Source: Clostridia bacterium (GTDB lineage Bacteria; Bacillota; Clostridia; Christensenellales; Aristaeellaceae). From it: a stretch of 13,295 bases of DNA. Positions 1 to 6,930 of this stretch are shown here, one piece after another. Location: NCBI GenBank assembly GCA_900754755.1, contig CAAEEC010000287.1, positions 1 to 13,295 of the forward strand. The letters are read 5' to 3'. The position numbers and the translations under genes are program-made. A model generated the notes under the pieces. That model worked only from the letters and a program-made list of their open reading frames with translations. It did not search any database and was not told the origin of the DNA. Position 1 is the first letter of the stretch; the number at the start of each line of letters is the position of its first letter.

Positions 1-949
1 CGCAGGCTTCATCCAGCGACAGGCCGGCAAGCCGCGGCGCGCGCGCCGCCGCGCACAGGCGCGTGCCGCCGCAATCGGGGCAGGCGTCCTGCTTCAAAAA
101 TTTTTCCACGCGCTTCATGCCCTTGTCGTCCTTCACCTTGGAGAGCGCGTTTTCCACCGTGCGCACGGCGCTGTAATAGGTAAAATCCAGTTCCGAGGGC
201 ACGTCGGAATTTTTGGCCCGATACAAAATGTGCTTCTTTTCCGCCGGACCGTCGTACACGATGGCTTTTTCCGCGTCCGTCAAATCGCGAAAGGGCACGT
301 CCGTGCGCACGCCCATGGCGCGGCACACGTCGGTCATCAGCGACCACATCAGCGAGTTCCAGGGCGCGACGGCTCCCTCGTCGATGGTCAGACCCGCATC
401 CGGCACCAGCGTCGCGCGGTCAACCGCGTATACCACGCCCGTGCCGCCGCAGGTGTGGCAGGCGCCCTGGCTGTTGAAGGCCAGTTCCTCGGCGGAAGGC
501 GCGAAAAAGTGCGCGCCGCACTGGGGGCAGACGAGATCCTGCCCGGCGGCCACGGCCAGCGACGGCGGCACGGCATGCCCGTTCGGGCAGCGGTGGCTGG
601 CCAGGCGGGAAAACATCAAACGCAGGCTGTTCAGCAGTTCCGTGCCCGTGCCAAACGTGCTGCGGATGCCCGGCACGCCGGGACGCTGGTGCAAGGCCAG
701 CGCCGCGGGCACATACAGCGCCTCGTCCACTTGCGCCCTGGCCGCCTGCGTCATGCGGCGGCGCGTGTAGGTGGAAAGCGCCTCCAGATAGCGGCGCGAG
801 CCTTCCGCGTACAAAACGCCCAGCGCCAGCGAGGACTTGCCCGAGCCGGATACCCCGGCGATGCCCACGATTTGGTTGAGGGGCACGTCCACATCGATGT
901 TCTTTAGGTTGTGTACCCGCGCGCCGCGGATGTGAATGGAATCGATCAT
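1..949 (-). CDS. Short UvrA-like (excinuclease ABC subunit A family) ATPase, C-terminal part cut by window edge
   Basis: The first 316 residues are visible; the frame is open at the left edge. The N-terminus is UvrA-like, with Walker [10 protein letters not shown] at residues 32-40 followed by the family block [14 protein letters not shown] zinc module C141-x2-C144...C164-x2-C167 matches the first UvrA zinc-binding element, and a later CPDCGGTRL lies at 290-298. In full-length UvrA (about 940 residues) the first zinc cysteines come near residue 250, after the UvrB-binding domain. Here they come at 141, so about 110 residues corresponding to that domain are missing. This points to the short UvrA paralogues, related to the DrrC-type drug-resistance proteins, rather than the core repair subunit. 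The start is ATG at 947-949, with AAAGGA about 5-10 bases upstream. It lies 13 bases downstream of the UROD-family gene, so the two are probably cotranscribed. Family assignment is firm; the paralogue role is inferred. Confidence 0.88.
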   Translation of the reverse strand, partial: MIDSIHIRGARVHNLKNIDVDVPLNQIVGIAGVSGSGKSSLALGVLYAEGSRRYLEALSTYTRRRMTQAARAQVDEALYVPAALALHQRPGVPGIRSTFGTGTELLNSLRLMFSRLASHRCPNGHAVPPSLAVAAGQDLVCPQCGAHFFAPSAEELAFNSQGACHTCGGTGVVYAVDRATLVPDAGLTIDEGAVAPWNSLMWSLMTDVCRAMGVRTDVPFRDLTDAEKAIVYDGPAEKKHILYRAKNSDVPSELDFTYYSAVRTVENALSKVKDDKGMKRVEKFLKQDACPDCGGTRLCAAARAPRLAGLSLDEAC

Positions 950-962
950 GGGTTTCCTTTCT

Positions 963-2030
963 CTATAGATAGCGCCCGTATTGGTGCGCCGCGTTGTACA
1001 TGGCGATGGCGTTTTCCGTGGGCGTGTTGTCCTGGATGGCGTGGGTGGGCGCGAAGTGATAGCCGCGGTAAGGCATGAGCGTGCTTAGCGTCTGGCGGCA
1101 TGCCTCATCTACGTCCGCTTCCGTGCCATAGGCCAGCGGCCCCGCCGTGGAGATGCAGCCGCGGAAGTTCAGCCGGCCGCCAAAGTGCTCGGCCAGATAC
1201 GCGGGCGACATGTTCGCCGCTTCCGGCTGCAGCGTATCCACGCCGCGCACGCCCATTTCCAGAAAATCCTCGTACACCCAACTGGAAGAGCCGCAGGTGT
1301 GGATGATCACCGGCAGGCCGTGCGCGGCTGCCAGGTCGATGAATTGCTTATGAATGGGCTTGAGCCGCTTGCGGTACAAATCCATGCTGATCATCGGCGC
1401 GTGCTGCGTGCCCAGATCCTCGCCCAGCCACACAAAATCCACTAGACCCTTGAGCGCGTCCAGCAGGCGCTCCATCATGCCCAGCTGGAAGGCGGCCCGG
1501 CGCCGGATAAAGCGCAGCGGCGCTTCCTCGCCCAGTTGCAAATGGCACAGCACATCCTCCATGCCCATGATGCGGCCATTGGAATTGATCACGTCCGGCA
1601 CGCCCGCACTGCCCACATACAGCGCGTATTGCCCGCCATACGCTTTGGCCTGCGCCCGCGCGGCCGCATAATCGAAATCGTCTGGATTGGGCACGGGGAA
1701 GGCGTCGAAGGCCTCGTCCTCCGCGTCCTTGAGCGGAAAATCGCAAAAATCCCAGTAACCGCCCGTTTCGTGCTCCACCCAGCGCATGCGGCAGCCTTCC
1801 AGCGGATCGACGCGCCTGTCCGGCGGCGCGCTGTAGAGCCGCGGCCCAATGTAGGGCGCGGCAATGCCCCGATAGTCTACGCCCAGCGCGCAGAGCAACT
1901 CTTCTCCATCCTTCGCGCCCAGCGCGGCGCAAAGCCGGGCATGGATGCCCGCGTTGGCCTCGTAACCGATGGTCACGCGGTCGGTCTTTTCAAATTCAAA
2001 GGTGCGGCGCACGCGCGTGCGCGCGTCCAT
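963..2030 (-). CDS. Uroporphyrinogen decarboxylase (UROD)-family protein, probable corrinoid-type methyltransferase relative
   Basis: This is a 355-residue protein. It opens with the usual UROD-family pattern ([19 protein letters not shown]) and has the TIM-barrel signature [15 protein letters not shown] at 242-256. H244-x-C246 matches the zinc-ligand pair of MtaA/MtbA-type methyltransferases. The C-terminal block [22 protein letters not shown] (in two halves, 324-334 and 335-345) supplies a possible third ligand, H330. The N-terminal RQAGRY block of true HemE is absent, so heme synthesis is unlikely. Such proteins often sit beside sugar or C1 loci with unknown substrates. I chose ATG 2028-2030 from homology. 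The ATG at 2109-2111 would add 27 residues and is a real alternative, because the promoter just upstream predicts a start of transcription near 2127. A still longer frame from 2162 begins inside the -35 box and is rejected. Confidence 0.85.
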   Translation of the reverse strand: MDARTRVRRTFEFEKTDRVTIGYEANAGIHARLCAALGAKDGEELLCALGVDYRGIAAPYIGPRLYSAPPDRRVDPLEGCRMRWVEHETGGYWDFCDFPLKDAEDEAFDAFPVPNPDDFDYAAARAQAKAYGGQYALYVGSAGVPDVINSNGRIMGMEDVLCHLQLGEEAPLRFIRRRAAFQLGMMERLLDALKGLVDFVWLGEDLGTQHAPMISMDLYRKRLKPIHKQFIDLAAAHGLPVIIHTCGSSSWVYEDFLEMGVRGVDTLQPEAANMSPAYLAEHFGGRLNFRGCISTAGPLAYGTEADVDEACRQTLSTLMPYRGYHFAPTHAIQDNTPTENAIAMYNAAHQYGRYL

Positions 2031-2124
2031 GGTTTCAGGAGCCTTGTGAATGATTTCCGGCAAGCGAATCGCCTCCCTGCATCGCGCCAGGCTGTCTGAG
2101 CGCTGGCGCATGCTCTTTCTTTCG

Positions 2125-2162
2125 ATTATAGCGATTATAGCACGCCGCGCGCCGCCCGTCAA
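2125..2162 (-). promoter_or_regulatory. Sigma-A promoter for the UROD-family/UvrA-like operon
   Basis: Reading the minus strand, TTGACG (2162-2157) is followed after exactly 17 bases by TATAAT (2139-2134). A second TATAAT follows at 2130-2125, as part of a tandem TATAATCGC/TATAATCGA repeat. Transcription from the first -10 would begin near 2127. This leaves about 16 nt before the ATG at 2111, or about 97 nt before the preferred ATG at 2030. Basis: direct match to consensus. Confidence 0.8.
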
Positions 2163-2188
2163 TGCGAAAGCGGCGCGCGGGGACGCGC

Positions 2189-2223
2189 AAAAACCCCGCC
2201 GGCAATGTTCGCTGCCGGCGGGG
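2189..2223 (-). terminator. Rho-independent terminator of the ABC transporter operon
   Basis: A perfect 11-bp GC-rich stem has arms CCCCGCCGGCA (2194-2204) and TGCCGGCGGGG (2213-2223) and an 8-nt loop. On the minus strand it is followed by five T residues (2193-2189). It lies about 50 bases after the stop of the binding-protein gene and just before the next promoter, so it separates the two minus-strand operons. Confidence 0.9.
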
Positions 2224-2271
2224 GAAGGATGGCATTTTCGGTGGCGGGATGTCTGTGACCAGGACTGCGGC

Positions 2272-3858
2272 CTATTTGCCGGCGGCCTCGGCGTAGCGCG
2301 TCCACGCGGTCTGGTAGGCCTCGGCGATTTCGTCGTACCCGTAGCTCATGACGGCATTCACGTAATTGTCCCATTCGGCGTCGATATCCGTCTCGCCGGT
2401 GATGAACTGGGCCTCCATCGTCTCCACATAAGTCTGCATGTCCGTGATGGCGGCGATGGCTTCCGCCTCGTCGCTGGTCCAAATGACGGCGGGCTGCGCG
2501 TAGTGGATGTAGGGCAGCGCGTGCTCGGTGATCTGCGTGTAGAGAATGGAGTTGTTGTAGTTGTTGACGGCGTCGGTATAGAAGGCGGAATAGCTGTCCT
2601 CGCTGGCGCGCATGTTGACGGGCAGTGCGGTGCTGGGGGCGATGGTCAGCTGGCCGCGCCAGGCGTCGTCCGCGCCGCCGGTGCCGTCCTGCAGGATGAA
2701 ATAGTGCGCGCCGGTTTCCTCGACAAAGCCGTAGTTGTGCGGGCCGTAGGACATGGTGAGTACGCCTTCCTTGGTATACATCCAGTCGAGCAGCTTCATG
2801 CATTCCTCAATGTGCTCGCTCTGGGAGGAGATGGCCGCAACGCCCAGGGAAAATGCGCCATTGTAATACTGTAGCGGCTGGTCGTTCATTTCGGAGGTAA
2901 GGGGCGTCAGCATGGCGAAGTCGCCGATCATGCTCGCCGGAGCGATGACGAAGGCGGCTATCCCCGCAAAGGAGCCGTACAAGTCCTCGGCGGCGCGCGC
3001 GTTCATGCTGGTAGTATCCTGCGAGAACATGTCGATGTCGAACAGACCCTCTTCCCACCAGGCGTGCATGGTCTTGAGATAGGCCTTATAATTTTCCGTG
3101 ATCGGCGTATAGACGATTTCGCCGGTCGCGCGTTCGATTTCAAATTCGTTGGTCAGCAGGCCGTATGCGCTCAGGAGGGTGGTGCGCAGGGAACCTAGCC
3201 CACTCGAGCCGCCGAGCGGGATCTCGTCGTCCGCGTCGCCGTTGCCGTTGGCGTCCTGTTCCTTGAAGGCGACCAGCACGTCGTGGAATTCCTCAATGGT
3301 GGTGGGAATTTCCATGTTGACGCGCTCCAACCACGTCGTATTCAAAAAAAGATGGTGGGAAGTCGCGGTCCAGATGGGCAGGTTGATCAGGTTTTGCGTG
3401 TAGATGTGGCCATCTTCCGCCACGGAGGAAGCGTAGATTTCCGGGTAATCCTGATAGGCCTGCGCCACGTGGGGCGCGATGTCAAAGTATTCGTCCATCG
3501 GCGCGAGCAGCCCCTGTTCCACGCCATACGTCACAATGTCGTAGGAGGAGAAGCCAGCGTTGATGAACAGATCCGGCAGGTCGCCGGAGGCCATGGTCAG
3601 ATTCAGGTTTTCGCGGAAAGACTCCTGCGTCGGGGTGATGAATTCGAACTTTAGCCCGGTTTCTTCGCTCAGCCATTTCCATAGATCCATTTCCGCCCAT
3701 TCCACATGCAGGGCGGCCTTGGGCCCCATGACTGTGATCGTCACGTCTTCTGTGGTGATCGGCCAGTCCACTTCCCGCGAAACGAAGGGCGATTCGGCCT
3801 GCGCGGCCATACAGAGCAGAAGGGACAACGCCAGCACTAGGGAGAACAGTTTTTTCAT
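2272..3858 (-). CDS. Extracellular solute-binding protein of a carbohydrate ABC transporter (family 1, LplA-like)
   Basis: This is a 528-residue secreted binding protein. The N-terminus is a classic signal peptide: MKK, then a hydrophobic core (residues 4-16), then AQA at 19-21 before ESP, which suggests signal peptidase I cleavage after A21. Cys16 lies in LLLCM, where the -1 residue is Leu rather than Ala/Gly/Ser. It is therefore a poor lipobox, unlike most Gram-positive binding proteins. The mature part matches family 1 sugar-binding proteins in length and texture: ITVMGPKAALHVEWAEMDLWKWL, given in short as the first strand and helix, the block ASGDLPDLFINAG, and DANGNGDADDEIPLG, which is a Ca-loop-like acidic motif. 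It is last in the operon, after both permease genes. GGAGG at 3871-3867 lies 8 bases before the ATG. Substrate is unknown; an oligosaccharide or glycoside is likely. Confidence 0.92.
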   Translation of the reverse strand: MKKLFSLVLALSLLLCMAAQAESPFVSREVDWPITTEDVTITVMGPKAALHVEWAEMDLWKWLSEETGLKFEFITPTQESFRENLNLTMASGDLPDLFINAGFSSYDIVTYGVEQGLLAPMDEYFDIAPHVAQAYQDYPEIYASSVAEDGHIYTQNLINLPIWTATSHHLFLNTTWLERVNMEIPTTIEEFHDVLVAFKEQDANGNGDADDEIPLGGSSGLGSLRTTLLSAYGLLTNEFEIERATGEIVYTPITENYKAYLKTMHAWWEEGLFDIDMFSQDTTSMNARAAEDLYGSFAGIAAFVIAPASMIGDFAMLTPLTSEMNDQPLQYYNGAFSLGVAAISSQSEHIEECMKLLDWMYTKEGVLTMSYGPHNYGFVEETGAHYFILQDGTGGADDAWRGQLTIAPSTALPVNMRASEDSYSAFYTDAVNNYNNSILYTQITEHALPYIHYAQPAVIWTSDEAEAIAAITDMQTYVETMEAQFITGETDIDAEWDNYVNAVMSYGYDEIAEAYQTAWTRYAEAAGK

Positions 3859-3880
3859 TGGGAGAACCTCCTTTTTATTC

Positions 3881-3906
3881 GTTATCCCGCAATCTGCGGG
3901 ATGAAC
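3881..3906 (-). promoter_or_regulatory. Intercistronic stem-loop between permease and binding-protein genes
   Basis: ATCCCGCA (3884-3891) pairs perfectly with TGCGGGAT (3895-3902) around a 3-nt loop. GTT/AAC extends the stem past one bulged base. It begins about 11 bases after the permease stop and ends about 10 bases before the GGAGG of the binding-protein gene. No T-tract follows on the minus strand, so it is not a standard terminator. A role as an RNA-processing or stability element giving extra binding-protein mRNA is inferred. Confidence 0.55.
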
Positions 3907-3916
3907 ACTGAGAGCA

Positions 3917-4795
3917 CTAGCCCTTGACAGAGCCGATCATGACGCCTTTTACAAAGTGTTTTTGCACAAAGGGATATGCGCAGAGCATGGGGACGCTGGC
4001 AACGATCATGACCACATAACGCAAAAGCTGAGATACGCGGTTGAGCTGTTCGAACGTCTTGGGATCCCCGTCGAGCACGTTGGCCAGCTGCTGGTTGCGG
4101 AACAGGATCTCGCGCAGCACCATTTGCAGGGGGTACTTGCTGGGGTCGCGGATGTAGATCAGCGCGCTGAAGTACGAATTCCACATGCCAACGGCATACC
4201 ACAGCGCGAGCACCGCCACGATGGCCTTGGAAAGGGGGAGCACGATGCGGATGAAGGTCATAAAATCCCCGCAGCCGTCGATGCGGGCGGATTCCTGAAC
4301 CTCGGCGGGAACTGTATTGCTGAAGAAAGTGCGCGCCACGATCATGTTGTAAACCGATACAGCGCCGGGCAGCACCAGCGCCCACAGCGTGTCCAGCAGC
4401 TTCAGGTTCCGGATCAGCAGATACGAGGGGATGACGCCGCCGCCAAAAAACATCGTGAACATGAACAGAGCCATGATGGGTTTTTGCCACAAAAGGTCGC
4501 TCTGTTGCAGGCCGTAGGCCGCCGGCAGGATCAGCGCCAGGCCGAGGCCGGTGAACAAAACGGTGTACACGATGGAATTCCAATAGCCGCGCCAGATGGA
4601 AATCTCCTGCAGGGCGATGGTATAGCCTTCGAACGTAATGCCCCGGGGAATCAGCACCACCTGACCGGTGTTCACCAGGGTCGGGTCGCTGAAGGAGGCG
4701 ATGACGAGAAACCACAGCGGGAACACGATCACGAGCAGGATGAGTGCCATAAATGCGTACAGTGCGATGTCAAACCAATTGAATTTCTGCTGCAT
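3917..4795 (-). CDS. Carbohydrate ABC transporter permease (LplC/YtcP-like)
   Basis: This 292-residue membrane protein has about six hydrophobic segments. The first is at 10-33, and the last is near 258-274. The cytoplasmic EAA loop that contacts the ATPase is clear at residues 165-187 (EVQESARIDGCGDF then MTFIRIVLP). The C-terminus YPFVQKHFVKGVMIGSVKG is typical of LplC/YtcP permeases. It forms the transmembrane channel with the permease encoded just upstream. GGAGGG (4807-4802), 6 bases before the ATG, nearly abuts the stop codon of the upstream permease gene (13-base gap), suggesting translational coupling. No ATP-binding subunit is encoded in the window. Such systems commonly share an MsmX/MsmK-type ATPase encoded elsewhere. 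Confidence 0.93.
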   Translation of the reverse strand: MQQKFNWFDIALYAFMALILLVIVFPLWFLVIASFSDPTLVNTGQVVLIPRGITFEGYTIALQEISIWRGYWNSIVYTVLFTGLGLALILPAAYGLQQSDLLWQKPIMALFMFTMFFGGGVIPSYLLIRNLKLLDTLWALVLPGAVSVYNMIVARTFFSNTVPAEVQESARIDGCGDFMTFIRIVLPLSKAIVAVLALWYAVGMWNSYFSALIYIRDPSKYPLQMVLREILFRNQQLANVLDGDPKTFEQLNRVSQLLRYVVMIVASVPMLCAYPFVQKHFVKGVMIGSVKG

Positions 4796-4808
4796 GGGAT
4801 TCCCTCCT

Positions 4809-5738
4809 TCACCAAAGACTGTGGTCGCTGACCTTGCGGGAGATGGCGTTGACGGCCACGAGCATTGTGCAGTTCACCACGGAAGTGAACAGGTTGACCG
4901 CCGTGGAAAAATCATATCGGGAATTGATCAGCCCCAGCTTGTATACATAGGTGGAAAGCACTTCGGAAACGTTCATGTTCAGGCTGTTCTGCATGAGGAA
5001 GACCTTTTCAAACCCCACGTTGATCACCGAGCCCATGCGCATGATCAGCATGATCACGATGGTTGGCGTCAGGCATGGCAAATTGATGTGCCAGATCCGC
5101 TGGCCGCGGTGGGCGCCATCGATGATGGCCGCCTCATGCAGGCAGGGATCCACCGTGCTGAGCGTGGCGATGTACAGGATGGAGCCATATCCCATGTCCT
5201 GCCAGATGCCGGACAGGATGAACATGAACAGGAACCAGCGCTCGGACTGCATCAGTGGCACGGGCTGCATGTGGAAGAACTTGCCCAACAGCAGGTTGAT
5301 GATGCCGGTGGACTGGTTGCAGAACGTGAATAGCATGGCCACCAGCACGGTGATGGAGATGAAGTGTGGGATATATGTAATGGTCTGGATGGCTTTCTGG
5401 AAGCGCTTGTGGCGCACTTCGTTGAGCAGTAGCGCAAAGAGGATGGGCGGCGGGAAGCCGAACACAATCGCCGTCAGGGAGACTTTCAGCGTGTTGCCGA
5501 TCACCTGCAGGCTGTTGTGACCGGCGAAAAAGCGCTCCAGATGCTTGAGGCCAACCCAGGGACTGCCGGCAATACCGTCCAGCACCCGGTAATCCCGAAA
5601 CGCCAGCTGCACGCCATACATCGGAGCATAGCAGAAGAGCAGCACAAAAGCAAGCGCGGGCAATATCATCAGGTAAGATTGCCAGTTTCTTTTCATATCC
5701 TTCTGAATGACGTTTTTATGAAAGCGATGAAAATCCAT
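4809..5738 (-). CDS. Carbohydrate ABC transporter permease (LplB-like)
   Basis: This 309-residue membrane protein is the first gene of the transporter operon. It has a short basic N-terminus, then a first membrane segment at about 21-45 (YLMILPALAFVLLFCYAPM), then WVGLKHLERF, typical of LplB/YteP permeases. The EAA loop lies at 202-221 (EAAIIDGAHRGQRIWHINLP). The last residues, VNAISRKVSDHSLW, are the usual family end. The start is ATG 5736-5738, with an excellent GGGAGGAA 5 or so bases upstream. A frame extended to 5810 is rejected because its extra 24 residues overlap the predicted promoter and are not family-like. It pairs with the LplC-like permease 13 bases downstream. Confidence 0.93.
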   Translation of the reverse strand: MDFHRFHKNVIQKDMKRNWQSYLMILPALAFVLLFCYAPMYGVQLAFRDYRVLDGIAGSPWVGLKHLERFFAGHNSLQVIGNTLKVSLTAIVFGFPPPILFALLLNEVRHKRFQKAIQTITYIPHFISITVLVAMLFTFCNQSTGIINLLLGKFFHMQPVPLMQSERWFLFMFILSGIWQDMGYGSILYIATLSTVDPCLHEAAIIDGAHRGQRIWHINLPCLTPTIVIMLIMRMGSVINVGFEKVFLMQNSLNMNVSEVLSTYVYKLGLINSRYDFSTAVNLFTSVVNCTMLVAVNAISRKVSDHSLW

Positions 5739-5780
5739 AAAATTCCTCCCACACATGATGCTCAATGCGATTGTACATTT

Positions 5781-5810
5781 AGTATAGCATAGAGCAAACT
5801 TTGATGTCAT
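5781..5810 (-). promoter_or_regulatory. Promoter of the ABC transporter operon
   Basis: On the minus strand, ATGACA (5810-5805) is followed after 18 bases by TATACT (5786-5781). The predicted start of transcription is near 5774, giving a leader of about 36 nt before the LplB-like ATG. The -35 is imperfect, as expected for a promoter needing an activator such as the divergent AraC protein (inference). Confidence 0.6.
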
Positions 5811-5826
5811 TGCGGATACATTGCAT

Positions 5827-5924
5827 AATTTCCGAAATGATAGCTTTTATCGCGGTTGACGCGGTGGGAATTTCTGTAAGAAGCGAAATTATCGACAAAA
5901 TGCTGATTTTTCGTCTTGCTGATT
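5827..5924. promoter_or_regulatory. Candidate operator region between divergent transporter and AraC genes
   Basis: Several short repeats lie between the two promoters. AATTTC occurs at 5827-5832 and 5869-5874, 42 bases apart (four helical turns). GAAAT follows each on the opposite arm, at 5834-5838 and 5885-5889, giving ATTTC-C-GAAAT and AATTTC-N10-GAAATT. A separate direct repeat, TGCTGATT, lies at 5901-5908 and 5917-5924, overlapping the presumed -35 of the AraC gene. AraC-family dimers usually bind paired sites, so these are plausible operators, but none is proven. Confidence 0.35.
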
Positions 5925-5950
5925 GTTGGTGAGACGTGCTAAGATAAAAT
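5923..5950 (+). promoter_or_regulatory. Possible promoter of the AraC-family gene
   Basis: TTGTTG (5923-5928), a 16-base spacer and TAAAAT (5945-5950) give an acceptable but weak promoter, with transcription starting near 5957. TATATT at 5954-5959 is a competing -10 without a good -35; it would put the start on top of the ribosome binding site. Confidence 0.35.
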
Positions 5951-5982
5951 CGGTATATTGCGCGCAGAGGAGGCAAAGAACG

Positions 5983-6837
5983 GTGACAATCCAGGTCTTA
6001 GACGAGGCGGTAGGGAATCTTGTAGAGCAGCCATATTCCCATATTATGGTGCGAAATCGGCCGTTGGACTCCACTTTGCACAAGCACACGTTTTACGAGG
6101 TTATACTGCTGATTTCCGGCACGGTACACCACCAACTCAACGGCGTGAACCACACGCTGGGCAATGGCGACCTGGTATTTATCAACCCGGATGACACGCA
6201 TTGGTATACGTATAATAGCGTGGAGATTGAACTGCTTTCACTACAGGTTGCACGGGAAGAGATGCGGCGCTTTCTGCAGGCGTATGGCATAGAGGGCATG
6301 CTGGCTGACAGGCATCGCCCGTGCTTCATCTCGATTCCCGGCATCGAAGCCCGCTCCATTGCGGACGGGATCAACCGTATAGTCGGCCGCTCACCGGACG
6401 CGGTGCTGCAGATTTATCGTATTCTCCTGGGCAATATCATGCACTGTTACCTCAATTACAGACTGAACAGCGATCTGCCTCCCTGGCTGCAGCTTGCCAT
6501 GGGAGAAATGTGCACCATTCGCAATGCGGCCGAAGGCGTGCCGGCCTTTTTGCGGCTGAGCAACCTGAGCCACGCGCAGCTGTGCCGCCTGATGAAAAAG
6601 CATTGCGGCATTACGCCACAGCAGTATGTGCGGGATTTGCGCCTGAGCCTCGCGCGCCAAATGATCATGGATACGGATATTGATTTTCTTTCAATCTCAA
6701 TGGAAGTGGGGTACAACAGTTTCAGCCATTTCTGCTCCACATTTAAGGAAAAATTTGGTTTGTCGCCTTCAGGGCTGCGCAGGCAGGCTCGGGTTCGCCT
6801 GTCCGCAGAGATAGTTCCCGCAGAAGATGAGGACTGA
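5983..6837 (+). CDS. AraC-family transcriptional regulator
   Basis: This is a 284-residue regulator. The N-terminal half is a cupin-type sensing domain: LHKHTFYEVILLISG at 32-46, then GDLVFINPDDTHWY at 62-75. The C-terminal half carries two helix-turn-helix units. The first is at about 191-210 (LSNLSHAQLCRLMKKHCGIT). The second, at about 233-262, includes the AraC signature GYNSFSHFCSTFKEKFG followed by LSPSGLRR. The start is GTG at 5983-5985, preceded by AGAGGAGG (5967-5974). An in-frame TTG at 5923 is rejected, since it lies in the promoter and has no ribosome binding site. The gene is divergent from the LplBC/binding-protein operon 244 bases away, the usual arrangement for a local carbohydrate-responsive activator. 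The effector is unknown. Confidence 0.93.
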   Translation: MTIQVLDEAVGNLVEQPYSHIMVRNRPLDSTLHKHTFYEVILLISGTVHHQLNGVNHTLGNGDLVFINPDDTHWYTYNSVEIELLSLQVAREEMRRFLQAYGIEGMLADRHRPCFISIPGIEARSIADGINRIVGRSPDAVLQIYRILLGNIMHCYLNYRLNSDLPPWLQLAMGEMCTIRNAAEGVPAFLRLSNLSHAQLCRLMKKHCGITPQQYVRDLRLSLARQMIMDTDIDFLSISMEVGYNSFSHFCSTFKEKFGLSPSGLRRQARVRLSAEIVPAEDED

Positions 6838-6843
6838 GTGAGG

Positions 6844-6864
6844 AATTTGCAAAGTATGCAAATT
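6844..6864. promoter_or_regulatory. Perfect palindrome overlapping a -35 box, candidate operator
   Basis: AATTTGCA (6844-6851), five bases, then the exact inverted copy TGCAAATT (6857-6864). Its last two bases are the first two of the TTGTCA -35 box of the downstream operon. There is no T-tract and the site is AT-rich, so it fits a protein-binding operator better than a terminator of the AraC gene. The binding protein is unknown. Confidence 0.55.
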
Positions 6865-6892
6865 GTCATAGCTCCGGGATTTGTGATATTAT
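6863..6892 (+). promoter_or_regulatory. Promoter of the QueG-like to Gfo/Idh/MocA gene run
   Basis: TTGTCA (6863-6868), an 18-base spacer and TATTAT (6887-6892) form a good promoter. Transcription would start near 6899, about 32 nt before the QueG-like ATG. It may serve all six downstream genes, since no clear terminator lies between them. Confidence 0.65.
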
Positions 6893-6930
6893 AGGCGCAC
6901 AGATCAAACGGTGTTTGGAGCGTGAAAGGA

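Noticed and set aside
2050..2874. Long plus-strand open frame opposite the binding-protein and UROD genes
   Set aside because: It is antisense to well-supported genes, crosses the terminator and promoter at 2125-2223, has no family-like protein features, and is explained by high GC content with few stops.
3956..4831. Long plus-strand open frame opposite the LplC-like permease
   Set aside because: The His/Gln/Asp-rich composition is typical of an antisense shadow of a hydrophobic gene; there is no ribosome binding site and the permease on the other strand is certain.
5739..5810. Extended start of the LplB-like permease at 5810
   Set aside because: The extension covers the predicted -10 and start of transcription; ATG 5738 has a strong GGGAGGAA site.
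5923..5982. TTG-initiated 20-residue N-terminal extension of the AraC regulator
   Set aside because: It overlaps the promoter region and lacks a ribosome binding site, while GTG 5983 has AGAGGAGG correctly placed.
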